64,000 nucleotides of DNA from Paguma larvata (lineage: Eukaryota > Chordata > Mammalia > Carnivora > Viverridae). The notes beneath the pieces were generated by a model. The model made no database searches, was not told where the DNA came from, and was given only the letters and a program-made list of their open reading frames with translations. The stretch lies in contig CM057843.1 in assembly GCA_030068075.1 (NCBI GenBank), forward strand, positions 10,992,001 through 11,056,000, given 5' to 3'. The translations under genes were made by a program, and so were the position numbers. Of this stretch, positions 1 through 15,929 are shown piece by piece; the stretch's first letter is position 1; each line of letters begins with the position of its first letter.

Positions 1-6661
<6,661 letters not shown>

Positions 6662-6994
6662 CCCTTGGCCGCCGACTCCTGACTGGACACAGCATGACGC
6701 TTCAGGCGGGGGCCCTGTGGGGTCCCAGCCAGGACGCAGCGGTCTCCTTGGGAGCTCTCCACCCTCTCTGCCAGGCAGACACTAGATTGCCTGCGGCTCG
6801 GTGTGGACACTGGGAGACACCTGTGCAATTCCGGGCTCTGCCCCAACTCCACAACCTCTGAGGGAGCTTCACCCCAGCCTCAGTTGCTCCTGGTCTAGAG
6901 GGGCTGGGGCTGGGCAAGGCTCCTCTCACACTCCCGTGTCAGAGATGTGTGCTTCTCTCTCTGGGCCCTCGTGCACCCCACTGCCTCGTGTCTC

Positions 6995-7190
6995 TAGATC
7001 CACGCTGTCCCATATGGCAGACACTAGCCATGAGGACCATTTAAATTTATATTAACTTAAATTGAATAAAATACAAAATTCAGTTCCTAAAACTAGCCAC
7101 ATCACAACTGCTGAATAGACACATGTGCCTAGTGGCTGCCATATTGAGCCACATAGAATACTGCAGACAGTTCTATTGGACAGCTCTGCT
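6995..7190 (+). repeat. Ancient interspersed repeat inside the P2RX1 3'UTR
   Basis: The sequence runs from 'ctgtcccatatggcagacactagcc' to 'ctattggacagctctg'. The ends are near-inverted and a 'gccacatgtgg'-type core is present. The same family recurs at 8255-9185. It looks like an old DNA transposon; the family is not assigned. Confidence 0.6.
7065..7070 (+). promoter_or_regulatory. AATAAA hexamer (possible proximal P2RX1 poly(A) signal)
   Basis: This canonical hexamer lies 404 nt after the P2RX1 stop, inside a transposon-derived segment. It could give a short 3'UTR isoform; use is not shown by sequence alone. Confidence 0.4.
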
Positions 7191-7796
7191 TAAGCCTGTT
7201 TCTTACTGGCCCCGGATTTTCCTAGGGAGCTTCTGGACAGTGCAGGCACCTGGGCCCGCCTCAGGCCTCTCGAACCAGAATCTGTAGGGCTGGCCACAGA
7301 TCTGTAAGGATGGCAAACTCCAGACCACTTCAGGATGTAAGCTTAAGAACCGCTCCTGACTGGGTATCAGATTCCGCCTGGGCCTGCACGGCCTGGCAGA
7401 TGTAGGTACTGAGCAGGTGTGTGGGGTGTTTATAAGCCACTCGGTGTCTCGTGTACACGCCCCCATACACACACTCATCCACGTGCACGCCCTCCTCCCA
7501 TCCACACTCCGTTTTTGAACAGCTAGAGCCCTGCAAATGCAACCAACTAAACATACCTATGCCCTCAAGTACAGACGCACGGTCCACGCCACGGCGCCTC
7601 CAGGGCGATACGCTTCCCCCCAAGTGTGTCGGGCTGAGACAGTCCCTTCTAGCCATGAATCCTTACTCAGCTACCTCAGGCTGGGGTGGAGACCTGGCCG
7701 AGTCCTGGGGTCCCTGCTGGTGGCCCGGCCTCAGGCACCGAGGCCGGCCCAGTTCTGTTTGAACACAAGGTCTGGGGAAAGGGAGGGCTGGAGCAC

Positions 7797-7802
7797 AATA
7801 AA
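7797..7802 (+). promoter_or_regulatory. P2RX1: AATAAA, likely main P2RX1 poly(A) signal
   Basis: A canonical hexamer 1.1 kb after the stop codon, followed by T- and C-rich sequence ('ctgtactttcccccacttttccctc') that can act as a downstream element. Confidence 0.6.
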
Positions 7803-8412
7803 AGGAATGAGGACAAACCTCTGCCTTCTGTACTTTCCCCCACTTTTCCCTCTCTGAAACTAGGTGTCCCCATCTGTGAAACGAGGGGGACCGAGCTGAG
7901 AGATCTTTGAGGTCCTCTGCATCTCTTGGTAGGCAGTGGTGAGCCAATACTTATGCCTTGAGTCCAGCAGGGTCAGTCCTGGAGGTCAGCTCACCTCTGT
8001 CCATGGGCCACTGTACCGGAACACTGGAGCTCTTCCTGTCCCCTATACACCCGTTCCGCAGCTTTGAGAGGCCTGGCGTTCGGACAAGCAGATACCCTCA
8101 GAAGGGGCCTCATGACAGCAAGGATAAGAATGGGGCTGGCTGCCCCAGGGGGGAGGTCTGAGGAAATTCCCAGTCTTGAATGGAGACAGCGTGGAGGGAT
8201 TCTCCAGGGGCCCTTGCTGTGGGCAAGACCTGCACTCTACACTCATGTCCAGGCAGTTCTATCTACCCGTGCTGTCCGTGCTGTCCGAGAGCGATGACGG
8301 AAACATCCGTGCTGCCCAAACTAGCGTGCGCTAACCACATGTGGCCACTGAATAGTTAAAATATGGCTAGTACGACCAAGGAACTTAATTTTAATTTTTA
8401 ATTTTATTCACT

Positions 8413-8645
8413 ATATTTTTAAGTTTATTTATTTATTTATTTATTTTTCTAATGTTTATTTATTTTTGAGAGACAGAGAGTGAGCAGGAGAGGGGCAGAG
8501 AGAGAGACAGACACAGAATCCGAAGCAGGCTCCAGGCTCTGAGCTGTCAGCACAGAGCCCAACGCAGGGCTCAAACTCACAGACTGTGAGATCATAACCT
8601 GAGCTGAAGTCGGCTGCTTAACCGACTGAGCCACCCAGGTGCCCC
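8413..8645 (-). mobile_element. Carnivore tRNA-derived SINE
   Basis: Reverse orientation. It has a T-rich start (reverse poly-A), the 'tttgagagacagagag' tail region, the 'gatcataacctgagctgaag' body and the 'gactgagccacccaggtgcccc' head, which is the tRNA-like end. Confidence 0.9.
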
Positions 8646-8852
8646 AATTTATTTATTTTGAGACAGTGGCCACATGAACACTTAAGCAGGGGGAGGTGCA
8701 GAGAGACAGGGAGAAAGAACATCCCAGGGAGGCTCTGCACTGCCAGCGTGAGCCCAACGTGGGCTTGATCTGACTAACCATGATGTCATGGTCCAAATCA
8801 GGATTTGGACACTTTTTTTTTTTTAATTTTATAATGTTTATTTATTTTTGAG

Positions 8853-8894
<42 letters not shown>

Positions 8895-9112
8895 CATGAG
8901 CAGAGGAGGGGCAGAGAGAGGGAAACACAGCATCTAAGGCAGGCTCCAGGCTCTGAGTGGTCAGCACAGAGCCCAACATGTGGCTCGAACTCACAGCCTT
9001 TGAGCCGTGACATCACATGACCTGAGCCAAAGTCAGCTGCTCAACTGACTGAGCCACCCAGATGCCCCTTGAGATTTGGACACTTAACCGACTGAGCGAC
9101 CCAGGAGCCTTG
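8646..9112 (-). mobile_element. Older carnivore SINE, interrupted
   Basis: A diverged antisense SINE. Its body runs to 8814, is broken by a younger SINE, and resumes at 9073 with 'cacttaaccgactgagcgac'. The 13-mer gatttggacactt stands on both sides of the break. Confidence 0.75.
8815..9072 (-). mobile_element. Carnivore SINE inserted in an older SINE
   Basis: Antisense SINE flanked by a perfect 13-bp duplication (8802-8814 and 9073-9085). Its tail region contains a pure (GA)n run at about 8855-8889. Confidence 0.85.
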
Positions 9113-9789
9113 AATTTTATCCACTTTTAATTAATGTAACTCACCACGCGTGGCTAGCAGCAGTAAGAAACGATGTTGGATGGCACAGGCTAGCCCCTTT
9201 CCTGTCCTCCAGGCCCTTGGCTTTCTATCCTCTTCCCCTCAGATGCACCCTTCAGATTTTACAAGACAGGAACTCCTTCTTCTTCCCTCCCTTTCTTCTC
9301 CAGTCCTTCTTGCTTTTGCTCCTCCTGCCCTCTTCCCTCCTGAATGAGCAGAGGATTCCTCCTTCGTATCCAACCCTTCTATCCAGCCCAGAGGCCTCTC
9401 AGTAGAGGCTGCCTCTCCTCTCTGCCAATACCTGCATTTGCTCTTCCTTTCTGCCTCCTTCTGATCCTTGGTCTTCCGCAGCTCTGTACGCTCTCCCTTC
9501 ACTGCCACCATTTCAGAAAGACCTACATTTCTACGCTTCCTTCTGCATCCTACCCTGTGCAGTCAGCCTCCAGCCACCACCCCCACTTCTCCTAAATGCC
9601 CTTGGCAAAGTTACCAATGGTGTCCTTGCTGCCAAATCCAAGCGGACACTTCAGCCCGTATCCTGCTTGGCCTGTCAGCCGCTGACACTGTTGACCAAGC
9701 CCTCCTTTGTTAAAAGATTTCCTTCCAACAGCTCCTAGGACCCACCCTCTCCTGATTTTCCAGCCAGACTGGTACACAGAGAAAAGACA

Positions 9790-9960
9790 GCTTTCAACTG
9801 CAGCTCTGCCAAGGGTCACTGTATGTCCTTAGGCAAGTTGCTTAACTCTCCAAGCTCCTCTACAAGACCGGGATAATAATAGCCTCTACTCAGGTTGGGG
9901 TAAGATAAGATATGTAAAGTGCCCAGCTCAGAGCCTGGCACACCAGTAGTGCTCTGTCTC
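9790..9960 (+). repeat. MIR
   Basis: The sense core 'gtccttaggcaagttgctta' is followed by 'ctcctctacaagaccgggat' and a 'taaagtgcccagctcagagc' segment, the standard MIR order. Confidence 0.75.
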
Positions 9961-11934
9961 TCCATCTAGCCTCTTTCAATAGTGGAGTCAACTAGTTGTC
10001 AATGGGTATCTAGTCTATAGTGATGCTACCCTTGGTTCTTAGCTGGGTATGTGGCTGCCTAGAATGGAAACTGCATTTCCCAGCCTCCTCTTGCACCTAG
10101 GTCTGGTCATGTGACTGTTTTAGCTAATGGGATATAAGTGGAAGTATCATGTGACACCTCTTGGGAACTTTCCTTAAAAGAGAGCTGGCACAGATCCTTT
10201 GCCCTCTTCTCCCTCCTTGTCTTCGTCCACTGCCTGGAACGCATATGTGATGACTGGAGCGCTGCCCATCATCCTGAATCATGAGGGCAAGACTCATACC
10301 AAGAGGTTGCTGGAGTGGACAGTGAGTGGGAAGAGCCACATCTGGAGGGTCTTGGTGGAACGGAGCTGACATACTAGCCTTGGACTATCTTCTCTGAGGC
10401 TCTTATGTGAAATTTCTGTTGCCTAAGTCAAAACTGATCCTACTTGGTACAGATATCTTCCCCCCTTAAGAGCAAGTGTTATGTCCTTGGCCTCTGTTTT
10501 CTTTGCTCTATCTCACCCTTTCCCAGGGCTCTACTTACAATCACAGGTCTTTTCTGACAACTTCCAAAACTGTCTTTCTGGCCCAGCCCTCTTTCCTAAA
10601 CTCTAGTCTCACATATCCAAGCCAAGTGCCATACCTAATTATTCATCAGACAAACATCTTTTGAGCACCTACATGCTCACGCTGTATCAGACTGTATGCT
10701 GGGTGAATCAGACACAGACCCTGTCCAGAGGGGGAACAAGCGGATAAATGAATGCTGAGTACAAGGAAGTCCCTAGGAGGGGCTGCTAACCCATGCTGGG
10801 CAGTGAGGAGGTCATAGGGAAGAGCTCCCGGCAGAAAGGACATTGAACCAAGCCCTGAAAGGAGTCAGACAGCCAGGTCGTTAGGACTGAGGTCATGGAG
10901 GGCTTGTTGAGATCTATTCTCAGGATACCCATGAGCCACAGAAGATTCTGAGGCAGGAGCTGAATGGAGAAAGGCTAGTAGGAGGAGTGAGACTGGAGGC
11001 CAAGGAAGAGGTTGCTGCAGGAATCCAGGCGCAGGAAGATGGTGGCCTGAGCTAACAGAGAGGCAGAGAGCTGGTGAGAAATGAATGGCTTCCAGCCATG
11101 TTTAAGAGGCCGCGTGAACAGGGCTGGTAGCAGGGACGGGTAGGCTAGGGTGACTTCCAGTTGTCTGGCTCCAGATTGAGACAGGGACACAAGAGGCCAG
11201 GTTTGGGGGAGTGATATGGGGCTCTCTTTTGGGCAGGTGGTGGGGTGAGGTGTCAGAGGATTCATAAGGGAACTTTGCATAATTGAACCAAGAATTGGTG
11301 AGCAATCCCCAGGAGATGTATGGGGGTGGACAGAATCCCCAGGAATTGCCACTTGAAGGTCAGGACGTCCTGTTGAGTTCTTTCCGTTCTCTCTGCTCCA
11401 GCTAGGCCATTCCTGCCGCCAGTTCATATGTTAGGTCCTTGGCCTCTGGGCCAAACAAGCCCTTCCCCAAACAAGAACCCAACTATGACCCCGACACTCT
11501 GTGATAAACCACTTCACGTTTCCCCTACCCCCCACTCAACAGAAGGCTCAACTCCTGAGTCCTCCATTCACGGCCTTTTTCCCCTGGCGCCCAACCACAG
11601 CCGCATCCCTTAGTCGCGCATCTCACTTTGCCCCCCTCCTAGTACGCACCGGGCGTCTCCATCCCCAACTCCTCACCCGCGATGCGCTGAGGCCCCTGCC
11701 AGGCCGAGATTGGAGGAGACAAAGGGTTTTGGGGGGTAAGCACTTGGACCTTCCAGGCCCGGCTAAGAGGCCCAGACCGCGGCTTGGAGGGACTGGGGGG
11801 AGCCCAGGCAGCCTTAATTGGGGCGGCGGGGGCGTGATGAGGTCCAGCCCGGCCGCAGGGGGAGGGGCCCCTCCTGAGGCATTGCCTGCCGTGGCCCCTC
11901 CCCTCCAGGAGCCGGGCAGGAGTCCCCGGCACTG

Positions 11935-11970
11935 ATTGGGCGGCGCCGCGGGCCGCTGAGCCGGACCAAT
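11935..11970 (+). promoter_or_regulatory. CAMKK1: Paired NF-Y (CCAAT) boxes, CAMKK1 promoter
   Basis: An inverted CCAAT (ATTGG, 11935-11939) and a direct CCAAT (11966-11970) lie 31 bp apart, about three helical turns. The pair sits just upstream of the presumed first exon. Confidence 0.55.
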
Positions 11971-11974
11971 GAGC

Positions 11975-12143
11975 GAGGGCCGGGCGCGGCGGCGAGCGAG
12001 GGAGGGAGCGCTGTCTGGAGCCGCGGCGCCGGCAGTCTGAGCTCTGCGATCCCAGCCCTGGCGAGGCGGGTGGGGCGGGGCGCGAGCCGCGGGAGCGAGC
12101 CTGGTCGCCCGCCGGGCCGCGGAGACAGTCGCCGGGCGCCGAG
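11975..12143 (+). other. CAMKK1: CAMKK1 exon 1, non-coding 5'UTR (start inferred)
   Basis: Human CAMKK1 has a non-coding first exon. The CpG-island sequence here ends in 'gccgggcgccgag' before a good donor, gtaggg, at 12144. The transcription start is not visible and is a guess. Confidence 0.45.
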
Positions 12144-12486
12144 GTAGGGGTCGGTGGGGAGGGGACTAACACCTGAACGTCTGTTCGGCGGAGCCTGCAG
12201 GGAAGAGGGATGGTTTGCGAGGCCGCGTCCAAAGAGAGCAGCTGGGACCGCGTCGGTGCGGGATCCTCCCCCCATTTTGGGGGGCCAGATCTACTGGTGC
12301 CTCCCAGAGCCTGCTTCTGTCGGCGTCGGCAGCTAGGACCGCATCTATGCGGGCGCCCCGCCATCTGCGTCCCTTCCCGAGCTCTAGTCTGCGGGACTGC
12401 GTTCATAACCCGGCGCATTACCCACCCCCGCCCCAGCTGTGGGTGGGAGGCCGTGTCTATGCGGAGTGGGCCCAGATCTGTGCACC

Positions 12487-12833
12487 CACGTGTGGATCTG
12501 CGCTGAGTGCTCCTCCTACACGGCCCTCCGCTGAGTCCTCCTGCAAGAGCCGGGGAGAGGCGGAGAGGGGGTGGATGAATGGGACAGATGTGGCGGGTGG
12601 CTTTAGCTGCGCAGTCCTCTCCTGGATGGGGCCGGGTGGAGCGGGGCGGCGAAAGCGGGCGCTGCGGCCTTAGGGGCCTGATAGGCACTGGTGGCTGGAA
12701 GAGCGCACACGTGCGCGGGGACCTGTGTGTGGTGTTTGGAGGTGGGTGTGTGTGTCACGTGGACACAAGTGTGCCTGTGTGTGTGAGGGGAGTGCATGAC
12801 TGGATGGAGTGGTGTGTGAGGGTCTATCACGTG
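12487..12833 (+). promoter_or_regulatory. Cluster of four CACGTG E-boxes in CAMKK1 intron 1
   Basis: Perfect CACGTG palindromes lie at 12487-12492, 12708-12713, 12756-12761 and 12828-12833, within 347 bp of the first exon. Two sit in a TCACGTGG context favoured by USF/MiT-type bHLH-zip factors. Function is inferred. Confidence 0.4.
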
Positions 12834-13159
12834 GCCGTGGACGTCAGCGTGCGCCTCTATGGGGAGGCGTATGCGTGTGCCTTGAGGGTGCAGAGGTGTG
12901 TAGAAAAGGTTGTGTCTTAGGCCACAGGACTGTGTCTTGGTGGGTGCATATGGGGCTGTATATCTGCCAAGTGGGCTGGGGACTTGGGAGGAGCACACAG
13001 CTTGTGTCCTTGAGGATGCCCTGGCCCCCACACAGCCCTCCCTCCTCATTCAGCACATACAGATTGTGGACACCCGCTGTGTGTCAGAGTGTGTCCTAGG
13101 CCTACAGACTCTTGGGACCTCTTCCTGCTCGTTGGCCTCTCACTCTCAGTACGCACAGC

Positions 13160-13897
13160 AGGCAGGGGGGATCATTTTAAACCTCATCCAACTGAGTCAT
13201 TCCCCTGCTCAACAGCATTTTCTGGTTTCTGAGGCCTCCTGGTCTCTGTCCACAAACCCCTCCAAAGCCAAACCCTGAGTCTCAGCCAGAAAATGGCTCT
13301 CCGTCATGCACAGTGAGAACTTCCATTCTCTCCCCCTCTGAAATCCTTACCCAGTGGTCATGAAAGAGCTTTCATGCCGCCTCTTCCGGGAAGCCGTCCC
13401 TGGGACCAGGCACAGTGAGTGGCTGGGCCTTCACTAGGTGTAACTCTGCTCGCCTGCGTACCTCTCACGTGCAGAATCCCACTCCAGCAACATTAGCCTT
13501 TTTGCTGTTCCTCAGACAGTGTGGGCACCATCCCACCTCACAGCCTTCGCAGTGGCCAGTCCCTCTGCCTGAAATGCCCTTCCCAGATGTGCACAGTGCT
13601 TGCTCCCTCGCTTTCTTCAGATTCTATTCAAATCCTGCAAAAAGGCCTTTCTGACCACACTGTAAATAGTACCTCCCAGCCCCTCACTCTTGATCCCCCT
13701 TACATGACTGTATTTTTCTCCATTGCACATACCACTTGACACATCATCTGTTAATTATTGCCTTTCTTGTTTGTTGGTCTTGCCCTAACTAGAAATTAAA
13801 CTGTATGAAAGCAGGACTTTATGGTTCACTGCTTTATCTCCCAGCACCTAGCACAGTCCTTGGGCACATATATAGCAGGTGCTTATTGAATGAGTGA
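13160..13897 (+). mobile_element. L2 LINE 3' end
   Basis: Sense layout typical of L2: 'ttcctcagacagtg', 'gcctgaaatgcccttccc', 'cctttctgaccacactg', and the terminal 'tctcccagcacctagcacag' with '-ggtgcttattgaatgagtga'. Confidence 0.8.
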
Positions 13898-15723
13898 CTC
13901 TGGGTTTGGATCCCAGATGTCTGTGTCTCTGGCTGCTCTGTAGCCTAGGAGCCCCCAGGATGAGGCTAGGTCTCCTCCTCTTCTGTCCTCCAGATTCCAA
14001 GTTCCTGGAAGGCCAAGTGTGGGAGAACTGTGACCATATTTGCATGTTAGAAATGTTCCGTCTAGCAACTGATGGGGAGGAGGGCATGGGGTGGGGTCAG
14101 GGTACGAGCCTGGAGATGTGGAGAGTGTGTGGCAGAAGCAGTGGGAAAGAAAAGCAGAGGTCTAAATCCTGATTTTGTAAGGGATTCGACTTAGTGACCT
14201 CGCCCACCAGTGGGGAGATCGAGGAGGGCTCCCAGAGGAGGAGATATCTGAGCTATCCTCCAGCAGCAAAATAGAGGGAGGTGTGTTCCTGGCAGAAGGC
14301 ACAACTTGTACAAAGCCCTGGCAGCGGAACAGAGCCTGCAGCTTGGGAAGCTGCGAGTATTGTGGTGCAGCCAGAGGACAGAGTAAGTGTGAGGCTAAGG
14401 GAGCAAGGATGAGCAAAAGGGAGAAGGTGGGTGATACGGACGGCTCCTGGATTTCTGGAGAATTGGGAGGATGATGGTACCCACCTCTGCAACAGGCAAG
14501 GAGGAAGAATAGACTTGGGGGCAATGCTAAGTGGAATGGGGACCCCCTGGGTCTGATCTGCCCAGGAACATTGCAGGAAGAAGGCAGCTGGCTGGAAAGA
14601 GGGGGGTGCAGACCTGGTGTGAAAGATGAGGAGGGGAAGAGATAGAAGGTGATGCCTGGAGACCATCAGCCAAGATGTGCCGAGGAAGCACTGAGGGTTG
14701 CGTGCGAAATTGGGCGCAGGGCCCACCTCGGTGCTTGGGGCGTCTCCAGGGATGATGGGAGGGGGCATCCTCACAGTAGGCATCCTCAAGCATGACTTGG
14801 CACTAGACGCCTGGGCCTCCCTCAAGGAGGACTGAGTCATCCCGGGCGGAGGCAGGAACTGCAGAGGGCTCCCGTTGCCAGGGCCGTCCAGACACTTGTC
14901 AGGAGCATAAACACGGCTCCTGTGAGGCAGCCTGGCAATGTCAAGGCCACCTTCTGTGTCTGGCCTGGGCGGCTAGACCACCACCTTGCAGCTGTCCCTT
15001 TAGGCCAATTTTTGGATGGCCAGGGCCGTGTCTTCTCTGCCTGCATGGCAGCTGCTCAACCTGGCCCCGAGATTTGCAGCGGCCTTCCAGAACTCACAGT
15101 GATGTCTCAGTGGTGCCCGAAGTCATCCCAAGAGGGGCTGCTCGGACATTTGGATAAGAGCGGGATCTGCTTGCTCTCTCGTACTCTGGGCCTCCTCTGA
15201 GAGACCCAGGTGGATGGGGCACATCCTGAGGAGGAAGCCAGGCCAAGTAGGCATCTGGAGCCAGGGTCTGCACGATGGAAGTAGCCAGATGCCTGGGGGT
15301 GGAGGGAATAGCCTGAGGGGATTAATGTGCCAGGCTATCCTGGAGCCAGGGGGCAGATACGGGGCTATGCATTGTACATCAAGGCGCTCCCTCAGAGAGA
15401 GCCCCATATCACTCAGGCACAAATTGCTTCTCTAACCACGATCTCATCTACTTCTATAGCTCTGGGAGTAGGCAGGATAGCAGCCCCTTATCTGATTCAC
15501 ATATGAGGAAGCTGAGGCTCCAAGAGTCTCAATGACTTTTCCAAGGCAACATGACCCGGGTCTGGGAGGACGGGATTAGGGTAGCTTTTCCCAGTGAGAG
15601 AGGGCCTGAGTCCATTCATTCTTGGCTGCTAGCCTAAGCTTATCCCTGGGAGGCTCTCCATGCCCATAGAGTCCTGGCTGGGCCCTCGGCCTTGGTCCTA
15701 GCCTATCTGTCTGTCCTTTTGTT

Positions 15724-15929
15724 TTTGTTTTCCTAAGTTTGTTTACTTTGAGAGGGAGAGAGAGCGTGCGCGTGTGCGTGTGTGCTCGCACGCAAGTGGG
15801 GGAAGGGCGGAGAGAGAGGGAGGGAGAGAGAATCCCAATCAGGCTCAAACTCACGAACTGGGAGATCATGACCTGATCCCAAGTGCCCAAGTCAGACACT
15901 TAACCAACTGAACCAGCCAGGCGCCCACG
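15724..15929 (-). mobile_element. Carnivore SINE
   Basis: An antisense SINE with a gcgtgcgcgtgtgcg-expanded tail region. The head ends 'aaccagccaggcgccc'. The flanks 'ctgtccttttgttt' and 'ctgtccttctgttt' (one mismatch) mark the target-site duplication. Confidence 0.85.

Larger units (their letters stand above)
6662..7820 (+). other. P2RX1: P2RX1 3' untranslated region (end inferred)
   Basis: Sequence after the TGA up to just past the AATAAA at 7797. The length of about 1.15 kb is close to what I recall for the human 3'UTR. It contains a transposon-like repeat (6995-7190) that carries another AATAAA at 7065. The exact cleavage site is inferred. Confidence 0.6.
8255..9185 (+). repeat. Old DNA-transposon-like repeat split by nested SINEs
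   Basis: The left part (8255-8412, 'ctaaccacatgtggccac') and right part (9113-9185, 'cgtggctagcagcag') belong to the same family as 6995-7190. They are separated by about 700 bp of carnivore SINEs. The near-identical 13-mers at 8400-8412 and 9113-9125 (one mismatch) mark the first insertion. Confidence 0.65.
7821..11700. other. P2RX1-CAMKK1 intergenic region
   Basis: No gene was recognised. Contents: a nested SINE stack in an old repeat (8255-9185), ancient dispersed repeats at about 9480-9720 and 10640-11330, a MIR (9790-9960), and an unassigned old repeat at about 10030-10450 starting near 'gcatttcccagcctcctctt'. Confidence 0.7.
11600..12660. promoter_or_regulatory. CAMKK1: CpG island at the CAMKK1 5' end
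   Basis: A dense run of CG dinucleotides, highest at about 11640-12180. It contains GC boxes such as GGGGCGGGG at 12072-12080 and no TATA box in a convincing position. This fits a CpG-island promoter of CAMKK1. Confidence 0.75.

Noticed and set aside
11639..12688. A 349-codon open frame on the minus strand
   Set aside because: It lies across the GC-rich CAMKK1 CpG island, where stop codons are rare in all frames. The translation is Pro/Arg/Ser-rich low complexity without any recognisable domain.
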